Assembly: GCA_964035545.1 (NCBI GenBank) | Contig: OZ037770.1 | Span: forward strand, 12,532,642-12,596,641 | Length of the DNA stretch: 64,000 nt | Direction: 5' to 3' | DNA from: Bugula neritina | Taxonomy: Eukaryota > Bryozoa > Gymnolaemata > Cheilostomatida > Bugulidae | Shown here: one piece after another, positions 44,279-59,100 of the stretch | How positions within the stretch are numbered: position 1 is the first letter of the stretch | Layout: each line of letters begins with the position of its first letter | Position numbers and translations under genes: made by a program | The notes under the pieces: model-generated | What the model was told of the DNA's origin: nothing | The model's database searches: none | The model's input: the letters and a program-made list of their open reading frames with translations, nothing else

Positions 44279-45880
44279 ATCTATACTATTATATCTGTGC
44301 TATAAATGACCATATGCAGTTTCAATTGAAATGAGATTTTATAATGTTAATAACACAATTTATTATAACTGCTATATTATATTGCTATAACAAATCATGA
44401 TCATACATGTATCAGTACATGCTGTCTTATAGTATTTTATTCAATGCTGAACAACTTTCTTCTTATAGAAGTGCTGTGTTCCACAATATGACAATCACTG
44501 CTCTTCTAAAATTTGCTAATAAGCACTAAATATGTATATTTTTGTGGATAAAAACGCTGTTTGATAATATTTTTATTTTCTAAAAAAATTCTTTAAATAA
44601 CTTTAAAGGAGCTTTAGAAGAAGCAATGAACTGAATAAAGTAAAATATATTTGTATACATTATCATAAGAGTAGAGCTATATAAAGGTCATGAGGTTTCC
44701 ATAATTATCTAGCCTTGTGTTAATTATTTATATAGACACTGGATATAGTTACAAATTGGAAGCAGCTCCATCTAAATTCAGACTATTGCATCAATTTAAT
44801 TCATTGAGAAAAGACAATGCAACTTTTTATAAAATGTGGTAAAATAATTTAAAAAGAACTGATGATCATTTTTATCAACCATAAACCTATGAACCAGCAG
44901 CACGCTGATCATATAAAACGTTTGATGTTTGATATCGTGATTTTGCATTTCTCTCTACTCCTGAATATACATGTTTCATTTTAGTTTTACTGAAAAGTAA
45001 TTTTATAAATTATTAATAGTTACAAGCCATTCAAGTACTTGATTGAAATTAGGTTTCTTTGTTGTATATATATCTGTGTAATTTGAATCAATATTTAATC
45101 ACTATTATTATTATAATTCCAAGAAAGCGCTCAATAAAATAATAAATAAGTAAAATAATACTTATCTTATATGACTCTTTGACTTAGAGAAATAATTTCC
45201 TCTGAAAACGTATGCTAGGAAATTTTTAGGCAGGTGGAAGTTTTGGGAAATTGGCTGGCAGATTCGTGGCACTTAGGTTTAGTAAGTTGAGAGTTAATAA
45301 ACTTTTCATCAGTTCTAATAAATTGCAATCTCTTTTATTACACATTCTATATTATATAACGATTTAACTATAACATTAATATGCTGCAACAATATTTTTA
45401 TATACTCAATAGAAAATAATCATAAACTAGAGTTTAATTTATGCTTTAATTTTTTTAATTTTATATCAAGTGGAAAGTTTTTATTATCATACAAATATAT
45501 TTCACTTCCCAAGCATTCATTTATGTCCATTCATAGAAATTTTCTTCAAACACCTAAACATATAGCACAATTGAAGTGATGTTGGACTCAAAATAGCCAT
45601 CTTACAACTAAAAATAATGTATATATATTTGCTAAACATTGTTATTATTTTTGCAACAACGCATGCATGCACACACACACACACACACGTGATCAGGATT
45701 TTAATTTAGAAACTTTCTGAGAGAATTTTCTTTTCAAAAACAAACTGTATATAATATATTTTGGTCGAAAATAAAAAGGCAAAACATTGTAACACACATT
45801 TTGTTCCCAACAGCAAAATTATGTTATAAATAGATTTTGAACTTGAAAAATGTGATTGCTATTCATGCATCTCTTTCTAG
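44279..45880. other. AT-rich intergenic, no gene seen
   Basis: No coding exon was recognised. A (CA)n run lies near 45670-45688. Confidence 0.45.
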
Positions 45881-46035
45881 ATAAATTAGCAAAGATGTCC
45901 TCACTGTATATTCAACATGGCGGACCATAAAACTTTGAAGCAGCATCAGCTGTTGATGGAATCTATAAACTAGGTAATGAGCGTTATTCCCTGGCACATA
46001 GTTTAGGAGAGACTAGACCATGGTGGAGAGTAGAA
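45881..46035 (+). pseudogene. Fragment of an F5/8C first-half exon
   Basis: After TTTCTAG the sequence reads KLAKMSSLYIQHGGP, a stop (TAA), then NFEAASAVDGIYKLGNERYS and ETRPWWRVE. It matches the third exon of genes D and E but has an internal stop and loses homology in the middle of the RPWWRVDLGD motif. No neighbouring lectin exons are present; the flank 46400-46760 resembles the lectin 3' flank at 32320-32760. Confidence 0.85.
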
Positions 46036-47144
46036 TTGAATTGAAATTGTTTAGTTTAATAGTGCTTTAAGAATTTCCTATACTTGTATTGCTTTGCTAA
46101 TAACAATAATTCGAACAATTGATTAATTAGGCAATAATTTCGTCAAATGCTTTATGCAGGAAAGTTTTAATTTACATTTTCTGCTTTTAAAATGAGCGTT
46201 GGATTTCAAACAACCAAAATTAATGTCACATATTCTAATTACTAGTTGTTTGCATTTTCCAAGGATTTTTATTTCACTTTTAGCTCACGGTACCGGCTAA
46301 ATGAATAATTTTACATCCTTGCAGATAGTTTTTGATAGGCATTGCAATATTTTAATACAAATCACTAGCTCGTAGTCAAATGGTCTTTTTTGAGAACCCC
46401 ACTTGCTCATTGGTGTAATTTGCTGCTGCTATAATCCTTCTTCGGTGGTTATAAAGCTATGCTTCAGTGTGATTGTTCAGACAAGAAAGTAGTCATATAC
46501 TTTTGCGATTAATGTTTTCATGTACCAATATATTGCATTACTACAAACAATTTGTATTCTTGATACTTCGTATTCATATTATAAGAAATGCCATATAATT
46601 CTAAGTGTTTGGAAAGAGTATTGACTTTATGAACTGACAGCCCAAGTGTTCTATTAATTGTTTGAAAGTTCTAATCCGTCATTGAAGAAGGTTTTTGTTA
46701 TCTTAACATTGTTTTGTTTTGAATAGAAAATTGGAGTTCATGTATTATGTGGCTAGAAAATATATACTGTGATATATTTTGTATTTATATAGTGAATTTC
46801 AATATGAATAGAAACTGTTATTATGCTTTCATGTTGGTATGCACAATAGATACAAGGAAACTTGTTATAATGGTAACTCATGAGTAAGAAGCTAAGAGTA
46901 TATTGAACGCTAACATAACTTCTAACTTATATAATTTTAAAATGTGAACCATAAATAAATATGGCTAACTTGAAGCTTACTGCAAAACAAAATATATTTT
47001 CAACGAAAAAAACTGGCAAGTTGATAGCACAAATAAATAAATTATAACAGCATAATAAAATGATACAGTTACAATACAACTGGAAACCCAGAAAAACAAA
47101 AACGTAATGAAAGCAGAGATTCTTGAGCTAATTTAGACTAGTTT

Positions 47145-50100
47145 TTAAGCATAGTAAGTCTTGAAAGAGGCGGTGAGAAGAGTACCGCAATGTTTGTATG
47201 GACACAGTGGTTTGTAAGCTTGGTAAGCTGTTAGCCTTTGCATTTCTTCTTTGTTACAGTTTTCACAGTAAATCATGTGACCACACGGCAAGCCAATGTG
47301 ATTCGCCTAGAATTGCAAAACATATTTATGGATAGCCTAAATTCTTTAAAATTCTATATATAGCAATAGAAAATTCTATAAAAAAACATTTTATAAGTTT
47401 CAAGTAGAAACATTTCCTTGGTATTTCACTCTATGAATGTCAAATTCAACACAAACAATAATGGTTAGCAAGTCTAATACTTATAGTACCAGTGGATTAT
47501 TGGATTTAGCAACTAGTGCATATATAATGCATGTAGCATAGAAAAACTTGGCTGTCAAATACTGCCCAAATAGTTTCATAATTGGTCATGTGAATTGATG
47601 CTAAATAGATGAATTTGTGGTTGCAGTTTGCACGGATTTAGGGTTGTGGTGTCATTAAATGCAAGTGTTCCCAAACATAAATGGTAAATCCATTTACACA
47701 ATGCAAGCTTGGAAGAGTATTGATTTCACATTCCTTAGTAATAATAAATTGACTTTAGGTAATAAGAGCACAAATGGGAAAGTGGGAGAAAATGGCACAC
47801 TGATGTTATATTTTCCCAAACCCAAACCCCTAACTCTCAAACCCCAACCTCAAACCTAGACACCCAATCCCACCCCAAACCCTAATATTGAAAACGTACC
47901 ATTTTTACCTACTTTGCCATTTGTGCCATTTTCACCAGACACCTAATTAATTAATATAGTATAGTTGATTACAAACAAGAAGCAAATCTCAAGTCGCAGA
48001 AGTAGGAGTTATTCTCTCTCAAGTCTATTACTATACTTGAGTATAATAAATATTCTACTCACCGGATTGATTTGTCCTGTCTTCCTGTAGCACATGATAC
48101 AAGCTCCTTCACTGTCTGGGAAACTTCCATGACCATCCATTCTGCCAGGCATGAAGCCTGCTGAGTCTGCTGCTATAAAAAGAATATTCCAGAATTTTTT
48201 TTTACTTCTCTGACTTGAAAATTAAGCTAATATTAATATTTGTAAACCACTACACGAGTGTATAAAGTATGACAAATATCAAATTAAAGCAAGCATTTAC
48301 CATATTACTGGAGTTGCCTACACATTTATTTACCACAATAATTACAGCCAAGGAGTTATCTTCCCTCAAACTAATGTTTAAAGCTGGCAATATATTATAT
48401 AATACATAATAAAGTAAACACTAAAAGCACACTAATAGAAGGGTGTAAATATCTTTTTTTGTGTGAGAAATTTTAAATTAGTGGAAAGAATATCCAAAAG
48501 CCGGTTGATAAAGTGCCAATTAATTTTTTTTTCAAATTTTTAGATGAGTGTATAAAAGTAATTATTTTCAATTAAAAAACAGAGTTATGTATATAAGACT
48601 TGTGAAACAGTTTAATTACATACTAAGTATAGTTGAGTATAATAGTATAGGTATAAATTATACAAGTATAGTTGAGCAAAATAAACACTAAGCTTTCGGT
48701 TACCTCATTTCAACAAAACCTACACAGGGTAAAACTACTTAGCACTCTTCTAGAACTTCAAGCTATGCGGTACAATACAAAGCTGCTAGAATTCCTTTAA
48801 TTCTTTCAATTTATAAATTAAGCTCACAGTAAAACTTCTCACTTAATAATTTTTTCTAAACTTTCGAGCCAATTCTAAAAGAGTGCACTACGTAGCAACT
48901 GGTCAGAAATGCTGTTGGTTTCCATATACAGGTTTGACGTTTGCAGTGAGAACAACGAGAACTTCAAGTTACATAACACAACGCAATGCTGCCTCACCCA
49001 AGAAGCTCCGCTGCCGATCTTCTTCTGGTATGACAGCCTGAGTCAGGGTTCTGTTGTTTAACACAGGTTCTGTCAGCCCGTTACTTGTAATCTGCCAGAA
49101 AACAATACAGACTCTGTCAAAACTAATCAAACATCAAAACACCCTTTTTACAAGATACACTGCTCCCTCTATATCTCACTAAGCTACGGGACCGGAAACC
49201 TCATGTAGGATACTCGATTTAACCTTCAAATCTGTTAAATTCGGTCATTTGGCCCTATACACACATACATAAGACACAAAACTGGATTTAAACCCTTCTC
49301 GTGACCTAAGAAATTTCTTGAGAAATGGAACCTTGAAATACAGAGGGAGTCGTGAAATACAGAGGGAGTCGTGAGTTACAGAGGGAACAGTGAGATACAG
49401 AGGGAGCCGTGAGATACAGAGGGAGCCTTGAAATACAGAGGGAGTCGTGAAATACAGAGGGAGTCGTGAGTTACAGAGGGAACAGTGAGATACAGAGGAA
49501 GCACTGAACCGTGAACGGTTTCAATTAAACTTATCATTAACATAACTTGTGGCAATGGAGATGGCACACAATAGCAGTATTTCAATTTCTCAATGCATAT
49601 TACAAAACACTCAATCAGTAGTTGGAGGTGCAAAAAGCTTGTGTTCTATATGAACAATGTAGAAAAAGAATTTATGTTTTTGCAAGAATTTCAAACCACG
49701 CCCCAAACCAAAACTCAATGAGAAAATTAACAAACTTGGGCCACCGAAAAAAATTTTCTATCATGTTTGAAGCTGACAGATGAAGTATGGGAATGCATGG
49801 AAGTAAAACGCAACGTAAAGGGAATGAGTGGTAGTGTAAGAGTTGTCTGTTCATAACTGCAATGAGTAAAACTTCCCAACATGATAAATGAGTGAATCAG
49901 AACTGCAGGGTACAGTTCAAATTCTATGAACTATTCTTTTTGACACAACCTTAGATAAATGTAATCAAGGTTCCCTAGTCCATGTGTAATCTAAATTAGA
50001 TAAAATAAACAATTTAGTTGACCTAATTGTCTCAATAAACATTAGCCAGCTGCCTTCGAAGATTTATTTAGGTGACAATTTTTAGGCAATTTGAATTGAA

Positions 50101-53100
50101 TGGTTCTATAAGCAGCTCTGAGTTGAGGGTGAATGAGTGCAATAGTTTGGGTCCTCAAGCTACGAGTTGGGGGTTCTAGTAAACCCCCAAATCAAAACTA
50201 TCACTGCTTTGGAACAAAAAATCACAAGAGTGGACAATCACTAATTTTATATTCGCTGCAAAGAGCATTGACTGTAGCACCTTGAAAGATGATTAAAACT
50301 ATGGAAGTGAAGTGGGTGGTACTGAATATTACATCAAAGGTCTATAAGGAAAGAAGATTAATTTCCTTTTGATGGAAATTAGTCTGTGAATGATCAGCTG
50401 ATGATAAGATAAATTAAAAACATGGAAACACAATCCAATTACTACTAGCCAGAAGTAAGTTGGTATTAGTGAAACACACTGATATACTGGCTAAGAAAAT
50501 CTGAATCAACATATAATTGATACAGAATTATGAAATTAGTTGCTAATATAATTAAAAATAGTATTATAAGACATTATATCATAACTTTTTATAAAATACT
50601 ATTGTTGCAAAAGTTCCAGAGTTCATTGAATAGCTACTAAGCTAGTCATATTTCAATATTACAAATCGAGCTTCCCTATCTATATGAGTTTAACCATTTT
50701 CAGTAAGACTGTACTAGGACTAGTGTTATTAACTGAAACTTGGAACTTTTTTCAGTAAGGGTATAAACATATCTTTAGTTTAGCCAACCGAAATGTTATA
50801 GAACACAGGCTACAGAGTTGACTCACCAAGCTGATATCACCACCGTCTGCTGCCGCATACAGAGCGTCAATCAACTCGCTGACTGTGGGAAAAGGTCTGC
50901 CGTTGAGTGTTATAACTCTCTGTATAGCATCCAACTGATATCCCAGTCTGAGACAGATTTCTATCATCACTAAAACCAGACAGGGAATTAGTCAACACAT
51001 GCCTGTCACCTGATGATGAACATAGCGGCAGACAGCTTTATGCAGTCTAAATACTCTGCTAGGAAATGTCAAAATAAGAATTGTATAGTTTCTCCATGCA
51101 TTGAAATAATTTTAGTCATTGAAATGTCTCAATGGCTTGATTTGTTGAGACTTATATTTGCAACAATCAGTAGATATTTAAAAACATACTGCTTTATCAG
51201 GTTTAATCAATTATTATAATATAAAACACAGCATATACAATAAGTGGGAGAAGTTTACAATATAAACAACTACCATATTATGTCAATCTATAAAAAAATA
51301 TTTTGTTATGCAAAATATTTCCCATATTTCAAAATAGAAGCCCCAAACCATTTTTATTTAGTCATAAATGATCTGAGAACAAAGAGGAAAGTTTGTATCG
51401 AGTGCAATTTGGCAATTTTGGCTTTGCTTGTGTTGGAGTTATTTCTCTCGATTTGGGATTAGAATTGATCCCATGTAGAAACCGACCAGCAAGTGCCAGA
51501 AAAAGGCACTTTCTGTTGCTGTCAGGATTAAACGCAGCCCAAAACTCTAATGGCAAATTGATATGAAAGATTAAAACAAAATAACCATAGTCAATTGGCT
51601 CAATGACCGCAGATTCTAAGTTTCATTGTAAAAAATTGTAAATAAAACGGACTGTGAATGTTGACAAAAATCAAGAAAATATAACATGGCCTTGTTACAT
51701 AGAATAACTATCATATATGTTGATTAGGGTGGAATGGGGAAACCCAAAAAAGGCATAGCACCCATCTTATTAGCTATAATATAATGCAGGTGTGAATTCA
51801 TTAGATTGAATGAAACAAAGGAACACTGTGAATCAGTATCCTGGGGGAAGGGGGGTAGGGGGTAAACAAACAGGATTATATTATTCAGTCCTTGCAACTT
51901 TAATATTCACAGCATGCTAAGCACAAAGGAGCTTTATAGGTCTCTAGTAATTACTAGTACTAAGTAGTAATTATTTTAGTATGTAATAATAGTTTCAGTA
52001 GCTACTAAAAAAACTCACAAAATTTTATAGTCACCATCCCTGTTAGAAACCCCTGAAAGGGTTGTTTGTTAAAGCAGGCTAAGGACTTGTATAAATGACA
52101 CACAGGAGGTATTATGACTGAATGCTCTTCCTAACATCACCAATGGTCTTTGTCCTGGCTCAAACCCATGACTTCGTGTTTACTAGGCAACCCCTCTAAT
52201 CCCTAGACTACGGTTGCCCCCTCTACTAATAGCCACTAGCAACTACTATTAACTTCAGTAGTTCTAACAGTCATTAGTTACTAACAGTTCTACCAGTTAC
52301 TACTGATTATAACCTACTATAGAGGGATAACTCCATAACCTAACATGAAAGTCCAAGTTCTCATTACGAACTGACAATAATCCTACAAGCCACGGTGCAC
52401 AATTAAGGATTATTGTCACTGCTTGATACAATCTAGGGCTACTGGGAACTTAGCTTACTGAGAGGTGTCAGAGAGACCTCCTTCAAAAACTGATGAATTA
52501 ATAAGGAGACAAGGCTATAATTCAACATGGGGGAAATACGATGTTTTAGAGTCCATTACTCACTCTTATGTTCAGTCTGCTGGAGCTTCTGTGTGCCTGC
52601 CTTCTTCCTCTCCATCTCTGTAGACCTGGTGAGCTGTGAAATGTACACAACAAGTGATTCAGTGGGCAATAATAACAGGCTGTTCAATACAACAACAGAT
52701 ATTGAGAAGTTGTCTTTTCTATCTCGTAACATTTAGCTGTCACATGATTCACATTTTCAATGAAGATTTTTTTTTAATTTGAAACTCTGCACTGCTTCAC
52801 TTATGTAAAACTATTTTAAGAATATTTAGTAAAGCACAATAAAAATATTTTAAAAAATACAAACAAAATATTAAGTGAAGTAGAAATATTAAATACATTA
52901 AGGCTTGCATAGTTTAGTTTATGACAAGATGAACTGGTGCTATACTTTCAAAATAAATGTTTAGAATTTTTGCTAAAATAGCTCATCAAAATCAACCCTC
53001 GATAATTATATTATTAAATTCTTACATAATAGTTTAGTAGCACGTAACAAACAGCTGCAGCAATCTAATGCAATAGCTCATAGCTTAAATTAACTACCTT

Positions 53101-56100
53101 AAATCTTGAATTGTATTTTTAAATGTTATAAAAGTTGCATAAAAAAGAAGTTTAAATTTCAACACAGATAATTAATTGTTCATTAATTATAATCTACATA
53201 GTGGTAGATTCTCTAGCAGCTGCATGCAACTCCATGCTGTTTATTTTTCAATCTATTCAATTAGAACGATTCGTCAAATGCATTTAAATTATAGCAAACT
53301 TGTATGCATCAGAACCAACCAATTACCTAAACGTAAATAACCAAAGATGGGTTAGATAGCTTCAGGTGCCTCTAACTTGATCACAGATTGTGGGAAATTA
53401 GGCTTTCTTAAAAGACTACATACGCAAAGTTAGGGCGGCTGAACAACTATAAAAACCACTTCACTGCGCAGCAATTGGTTCCACTAAGGCATTGGAAATT
53501 TTTGGAAAACTAGAAGGCGATAGACGTAAAATTTCCATTTTCCTAATGCTCTAATACTCTATTAAGTAGTTAACGTCAGCATGCTTAAACCAAATATTAA
53601 GAGATGCGTAGGAAGTTTACATCCTCTATGGTAAGTAATAGCATTCCCGTAATAGACTGAGCTACAGCGTAGTTGGCATGGTTATTTGAGATGGGCGTAT
53701 CACAGCATGACATTACATTTCAGTGACTAAAGCTAGGATTTCACTTTTCCATTTGATTTGAATTCATAAAGGTTGACCTATAACAAAATATATTTTATGT
53801 TTGTAATTTGTATATCATTATGATTCGGGACACTTTTCTTGAGCATAGCCAAAGACACTGTGAAGCAGTGAATGTTATTACATCAATTAGTATCTTAAAA
53901 TCATCTAACTGAGACACTAAAGGAGATATTTTTCTAATTTGATAAAAAATTGATCGTCAAGTGGTATAAATTACTAATTTCCCAACTGAAAAATCAATGG
54001 GTAGCTTTTCAAGACATGCTTGGTTGAGGCCATGACTTTGCATGTCTGAATATCAAACTTATGTAACAGGCAAAATTATTTGTGGAAAGGAAATGACATC
54101 ATTTCCTTACGCTTCTATCCAACAATGACTCAAAATCAGTTCACACAGTAACAGTCACTCCTCTAAGCCAGTAATAGATCTTGATGTTATGAAACTAACT
54201 ACACATAATAATGTTTGTAACACAAGTCTGTCATGCACTATTGAATTATGTAAAAATTAATAATAATATTATAATTAGTTGCGATTTAAAGAGCGTATAT
54301 TTTGATAAAATGCTTTAAATGTTTTCTACTGGAAAAGCCTGAGATTTGAAAATAATTCCAAGCAAAACTCAACTTAAAAACTGAAGTCTAAGTTTAGGAC
54401 TATGAAGAGTTCCTATAATATAGTCAAACTAGTGGAGGGGGGGGAGGGGTTGACGTGCCGTACTAAGTACCTTCTTACTAGCAGGAGTTTTATCTCTCAC
54501 ATCTTTTACATAACCTTCACCTTTCTGTTGCAGAAGGAAATTGCAGTCTGGAAACCACCTGTGGGGTAAAAGAGGAAACCTGATTTCAGGTGTCATAAAT
54601 AACACAATAACTAATAAATAAATAAATACATAAACAAAATAGCTAATTAAAAATAAAATAAATAATTAATAAATAAAATAAAAAAATTTGAAGCAAAATT
54701 AGCCTGTGGTATTAGTAAGAGCAGAGATAATGAATAAGTATTTGAGAATTAATTTCAGAACTATCAGCTAGAGTTGCATAGCCTAAGGTTGGTAGTTAGT
54801 ACTGCAAAGTTCGTATAAAACAGACCATTAAAATATTTACAAGTCTGTAGAACTTAGCCTATAAAATTCAATGGTTAACAACTATTACACATTTCAGGTA
54901 GGTGAAACATTTGCAGTTTTCATGAAAAACACACATTCTAGAAAAGCTTCATTGATTAAAAGTTATTTAATTTATAAAAAGAAATGTCATCCCAAACCCA
55001 GACTTTAAGCTCTCAACCTTAGCTAAGAATTTACACCCTACGAGCCAACCAGACTAGACAAGCGTGCTGTTGACCTTGACATAGACTCAATACCTGGCAT
55101 GTTCCTCCCAAGGGTCATCAGACGTCTGCCAACTCCTCAGACCACCAGAACAGTAGAAACATCTGACTTGATCTTCAAACCCAGTGAAGTAGAAACCTGT
55201 AACAAACAAATTCAGAGAAAATATAGGGAATATCTTTCTCAAGTAAATGTAGGGAGTCTATTTACCAAACATGAGCGAATTCATAATATGTTTAGTTTGG
55301 TCAACTCACTATATACAGTTATAACTCGGCCAAGTTACTATATACATGTACAACTCGGTCAACTCACTATATACAGGTACAACTCGGCCAAGTTACTATA
55401 TACAGGTACAACTCGGCCAAGTTACTATATACATGTACAACTCGGTCAAGTTACTATATGCTAACAGTTAGGAAAACATGACCTAGAAATTGTCACACAC
55501 GTTTTTCTCTACTTGCTACAAATTTTTAGTATTAACCAAATACCAGCAAAACCAATCATGGTAAATCAATGTACAAATTTTATAATTATAACTCTATCTC
55601 TCATGGTATTCCAATACTAACCAGTGTTGAGAAATATTTCTGTTGATTTGCCAAGTTATAACCAGTTTTGAAATCTTTATGTAATTATAATATAATTTAT
55701 TACTATAGGTATTCTATCATAAAACTAAATTACAACATTCACCTATTTTATAATATATACCTGCATTATATAACTATAGGTATTGTATAGCCATAGGTAT
55801 TATGAAGAATTATAAACAACTATATCATACAACAATATCATGTAACTACAGTATATTATATATGATAATATACATAATTATACATAGGTAACTAAACTAC
55901 TTTATACGACTATAATATATTTCACATCAGCTAAAGGCAACTACGGAGCAAAGCCATATGTTATAGATTTTTGCAAAAGATAAAACCTTTACAATGTAAG
56001 CTTTATCGATAAATCTTCCTATATATGTTTCACTCTCTCACCCGAGCAAAGAGTTGCAGAATATCAGCAATAATGCAAATCTAGCCGGATTTTCAAGTTG

Positions 56101-59100
56101 TAATAGTTGGGATATTCCATGAGGCAATAAAAATATTTTCCAAGAGATAGATGCTAATTAATTGTTTTCTTAAAGCTGCCAACGATTTACTTGGTATGCA
56201 ATTATGTATACAGTCAAGAGTTTGCGTTGTATGACCTTTGTATGACCTTTACGGCTTGCACTAATAAATATATATCAGCCTAACCTGAAAGAATATACAG
56301 GGGGCAGACAAACGATGTAGGTGCAGTAATGGAGAAATTGAGAAAAGCCTGTGTTCTAGATTAGAAATGTAACCAAAGAAGTTATACTTTTGCAAGAACT
56401 TCAACAAGCTTCCCAAACTGAAATTTAACAATAAAATTCAAGAACTTAGGCTATCTCAATTTCTCCAATACTGCTCCTAAATGAAGAAACTAGGTTCACT
56501 ATGTGCCTTCGTTGCCTGTGTATGTACACACAGGCCTACCAGTAGATGCAATAACGTACAGTATACATGCACGTATGTAGAAACCACAGCTTAACCAAGC
56601 TTCTAAACACCTAACTAAAAGCATACTATATTGAGTTTAATTGAAGTTAGTTGCCCAAAGATATGAAATTCAAAAAGTGCGCATGAAATGAAATTGCTTT
56701 AAACAAAACAGCTTAAATTTCTACTTAAGGTTGCTTTGACTGGGAATATCAGAGGGATTTCAGAGTTGAAACATGCATGAGAATAAAAAATCCATTTGCA
56801 TAATGTTAAGCTTATTAACAGTAGTTAAAAACAACTTTACACGGCAGAATAGTAAGCACTAAGTAGTACCTGTATTAGTAGCAACAAAGAGATGCATGTG
56901 AATAATACACAGCTGTTAGTTAACCTTTACATTGCAAACTCATTACAATCCTCTAGAGATGATAATATAATGTATACTTTAGATAAGTTCATGTTGAGAT
57001 GAAAGAACTTGGACGATTTCATGTTGCTACAGTTTGAGTTTGAAGCATTGTTATAGTTGTCATGGAAACAAGGCGAGTCTACAGCCTTATACTCAAGGTT
57101 CAACTTCCTAAAAGTGCAAGATGGAGAGAAACTATGAGCATACCTGCTTCACACATTCGCTTGGCCGTGATTGGGCTGGAGGCGGGCCATCTTGCGAAGG
57201 TGCGAAGTCTGGACACGTCAGGAGCGTAGCGGATGTTGTCAGCCTTGTTGGTGGAGATACCAAAGATTGTGCTGTCAGTTGATACACTGCCATCACAGTT
57301 CTTCTTCATATCTGTTAGTCATGAAACAGCATCAGATCATGTAAATCAAATTACAAGAAAATGTTGAATTGTTTTGTTTTACTTCATTTCATCAAAAGAG
57401 TTTAATAGTAGAAAAACTGGAAAGGAAGTAATTGTGGGGCCATTTGTTCACCAATAGCATAGCTAATGGGGGTGAAAACTGGAACTTTAGCTAAAACCAA
57501 CCAGGCCGACAGTAGAAACGAATATTTTTTAAATCTTCTGCTGTAAGAACGTCACTCTTGTACTCTCTGTTACCACATTCCAGTCCTTTGACAAATCGGC
57601 AGAAGTTGAAGGAGCGAGCATGCTCAGTCATCGGGCTGTCCTCGCTGTCCCAATTGTGTATACTCCCCCGACAGAATACGCACTGCACTCTGTCATGGTT
57701 ATCTGCAAGAGGAGGCAACTTTGTAACTCCAGTAGTATAGTCCAAAGTACGTACACCATTAGAACATATAGTTAGAATTGTTGAATTTCAAAAGATTTAA
57801 TTTGAATTTCAATATAATTTGATCATATATTGTATATACAAGAAATTGCTATTGGAATGAAACCATTAGCAATAATAGTATCTAATGGAAAGGGGTTTTC
57901 TGTTAAATCGGGCTAAGGACTTATTCAGCTGGGCACAGGAGCAATTATGACTGGATGTTCTTCCTAACATTACCAATGGCTTTGTTGGAGGTCACCAAGC
58001 AAACTCGCTAATACCTAGACCACAGCTGCTCCTTTGTGAGTTGTTTTATAGTATCAATATGCATCAGCCATAAAACTTATTTTTAGTTTAAAATTAGCAC
58101 ATGATATTAAATAGAAACTGTACACACATGTTCCAAAGAAACAATTGGCATCATTGAACAGCTTTATATCCTCATTTATAGCCCTAATTATACCCAAAGG
58201 TGTAAAATTAGACCAATTGTTATGTTAGTAATGAGGCCTCAAATAGATAGATATAACTATTCCCGAGTAATACAAATAGCCATTGTTGTAGATATTAGAA
58301 CAATTTCAACTGATGGTGATAAGCTGTTCCAGGTGATGTCAGACATTGTTTAGACTGTAATCGTGTGGTAGTCATGGTAATATTTTGACGGTAATTAGTC
58401 ATAACAGGTAATGATAATACCATGAGATAATATTGTACAACTTATAGATGATGACTACAGCAGAAACCACTACAGCTATTTTTCCCATGATAGTTGCATT
58501 ACTAGCTCACTGCATAGCCAACTTACTAAAGTGCAGCATCAGCATTTGATGATTGCTAAAGAAATAAATACTTGCATGTCACGTGTCACTTTTTGGAAAA
58601 CCTCAAACTAGCCGACTCTAAGCTGTATAAATATATTCTGATGCGTAGGAAAACAGAGATGTCCAGAAACCATACTAATCCACCAACATATATATATAGA
58701 ACTGGTTTTCCTGGAGCACACATGGCTATGCTAAGTGGAATTACTAAAATCAGAGTTCCCTGACTGCAGAAAAATCTACTCAAAACACTGTTATATAGGC
58801 TTGTCAATTCATGAAAAACAATTTTCCAGGACTTGAAACACAGCAAAAGCTGTTTTAACCAGGTGAAAATGTGGCCCACCAAAAACAAAATTATTTTCAG
58901 AACAAAAACTATTTGCATTAATCTCAATTTAATAGAACTTAAAAACATTTGTGGAATGATGTACACCAGGGATGGGCAAATGTTTTCGAAATGGGGCCAG
59001 ATCTTAAGATTTAAGGCGTAAGAAGGGCCAGGTTTGTTCGTTGTAAATTCAAGGTATAGGGGTAATGGGGGGGGGGCACAACGGGCCGAATTTTGAATGT

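Noticed and set aside
47815-47885. Interstitial telomere repeat
   Set aside because: The words are too irregular for TTAGGG/CCCTAA repeats, and the tract is the loop of an inverted repeat.
55099-55464. 121-codon plus-strand frame
   Set aside because: It is the antisense of the gene B BIR2 exon followed by a 29-bp tandem repeat.
57558-57740. Plus-strand 60-codon frame
   Set aside because: It is a shadow of the gene B BIR1 exon on the opposite strand.
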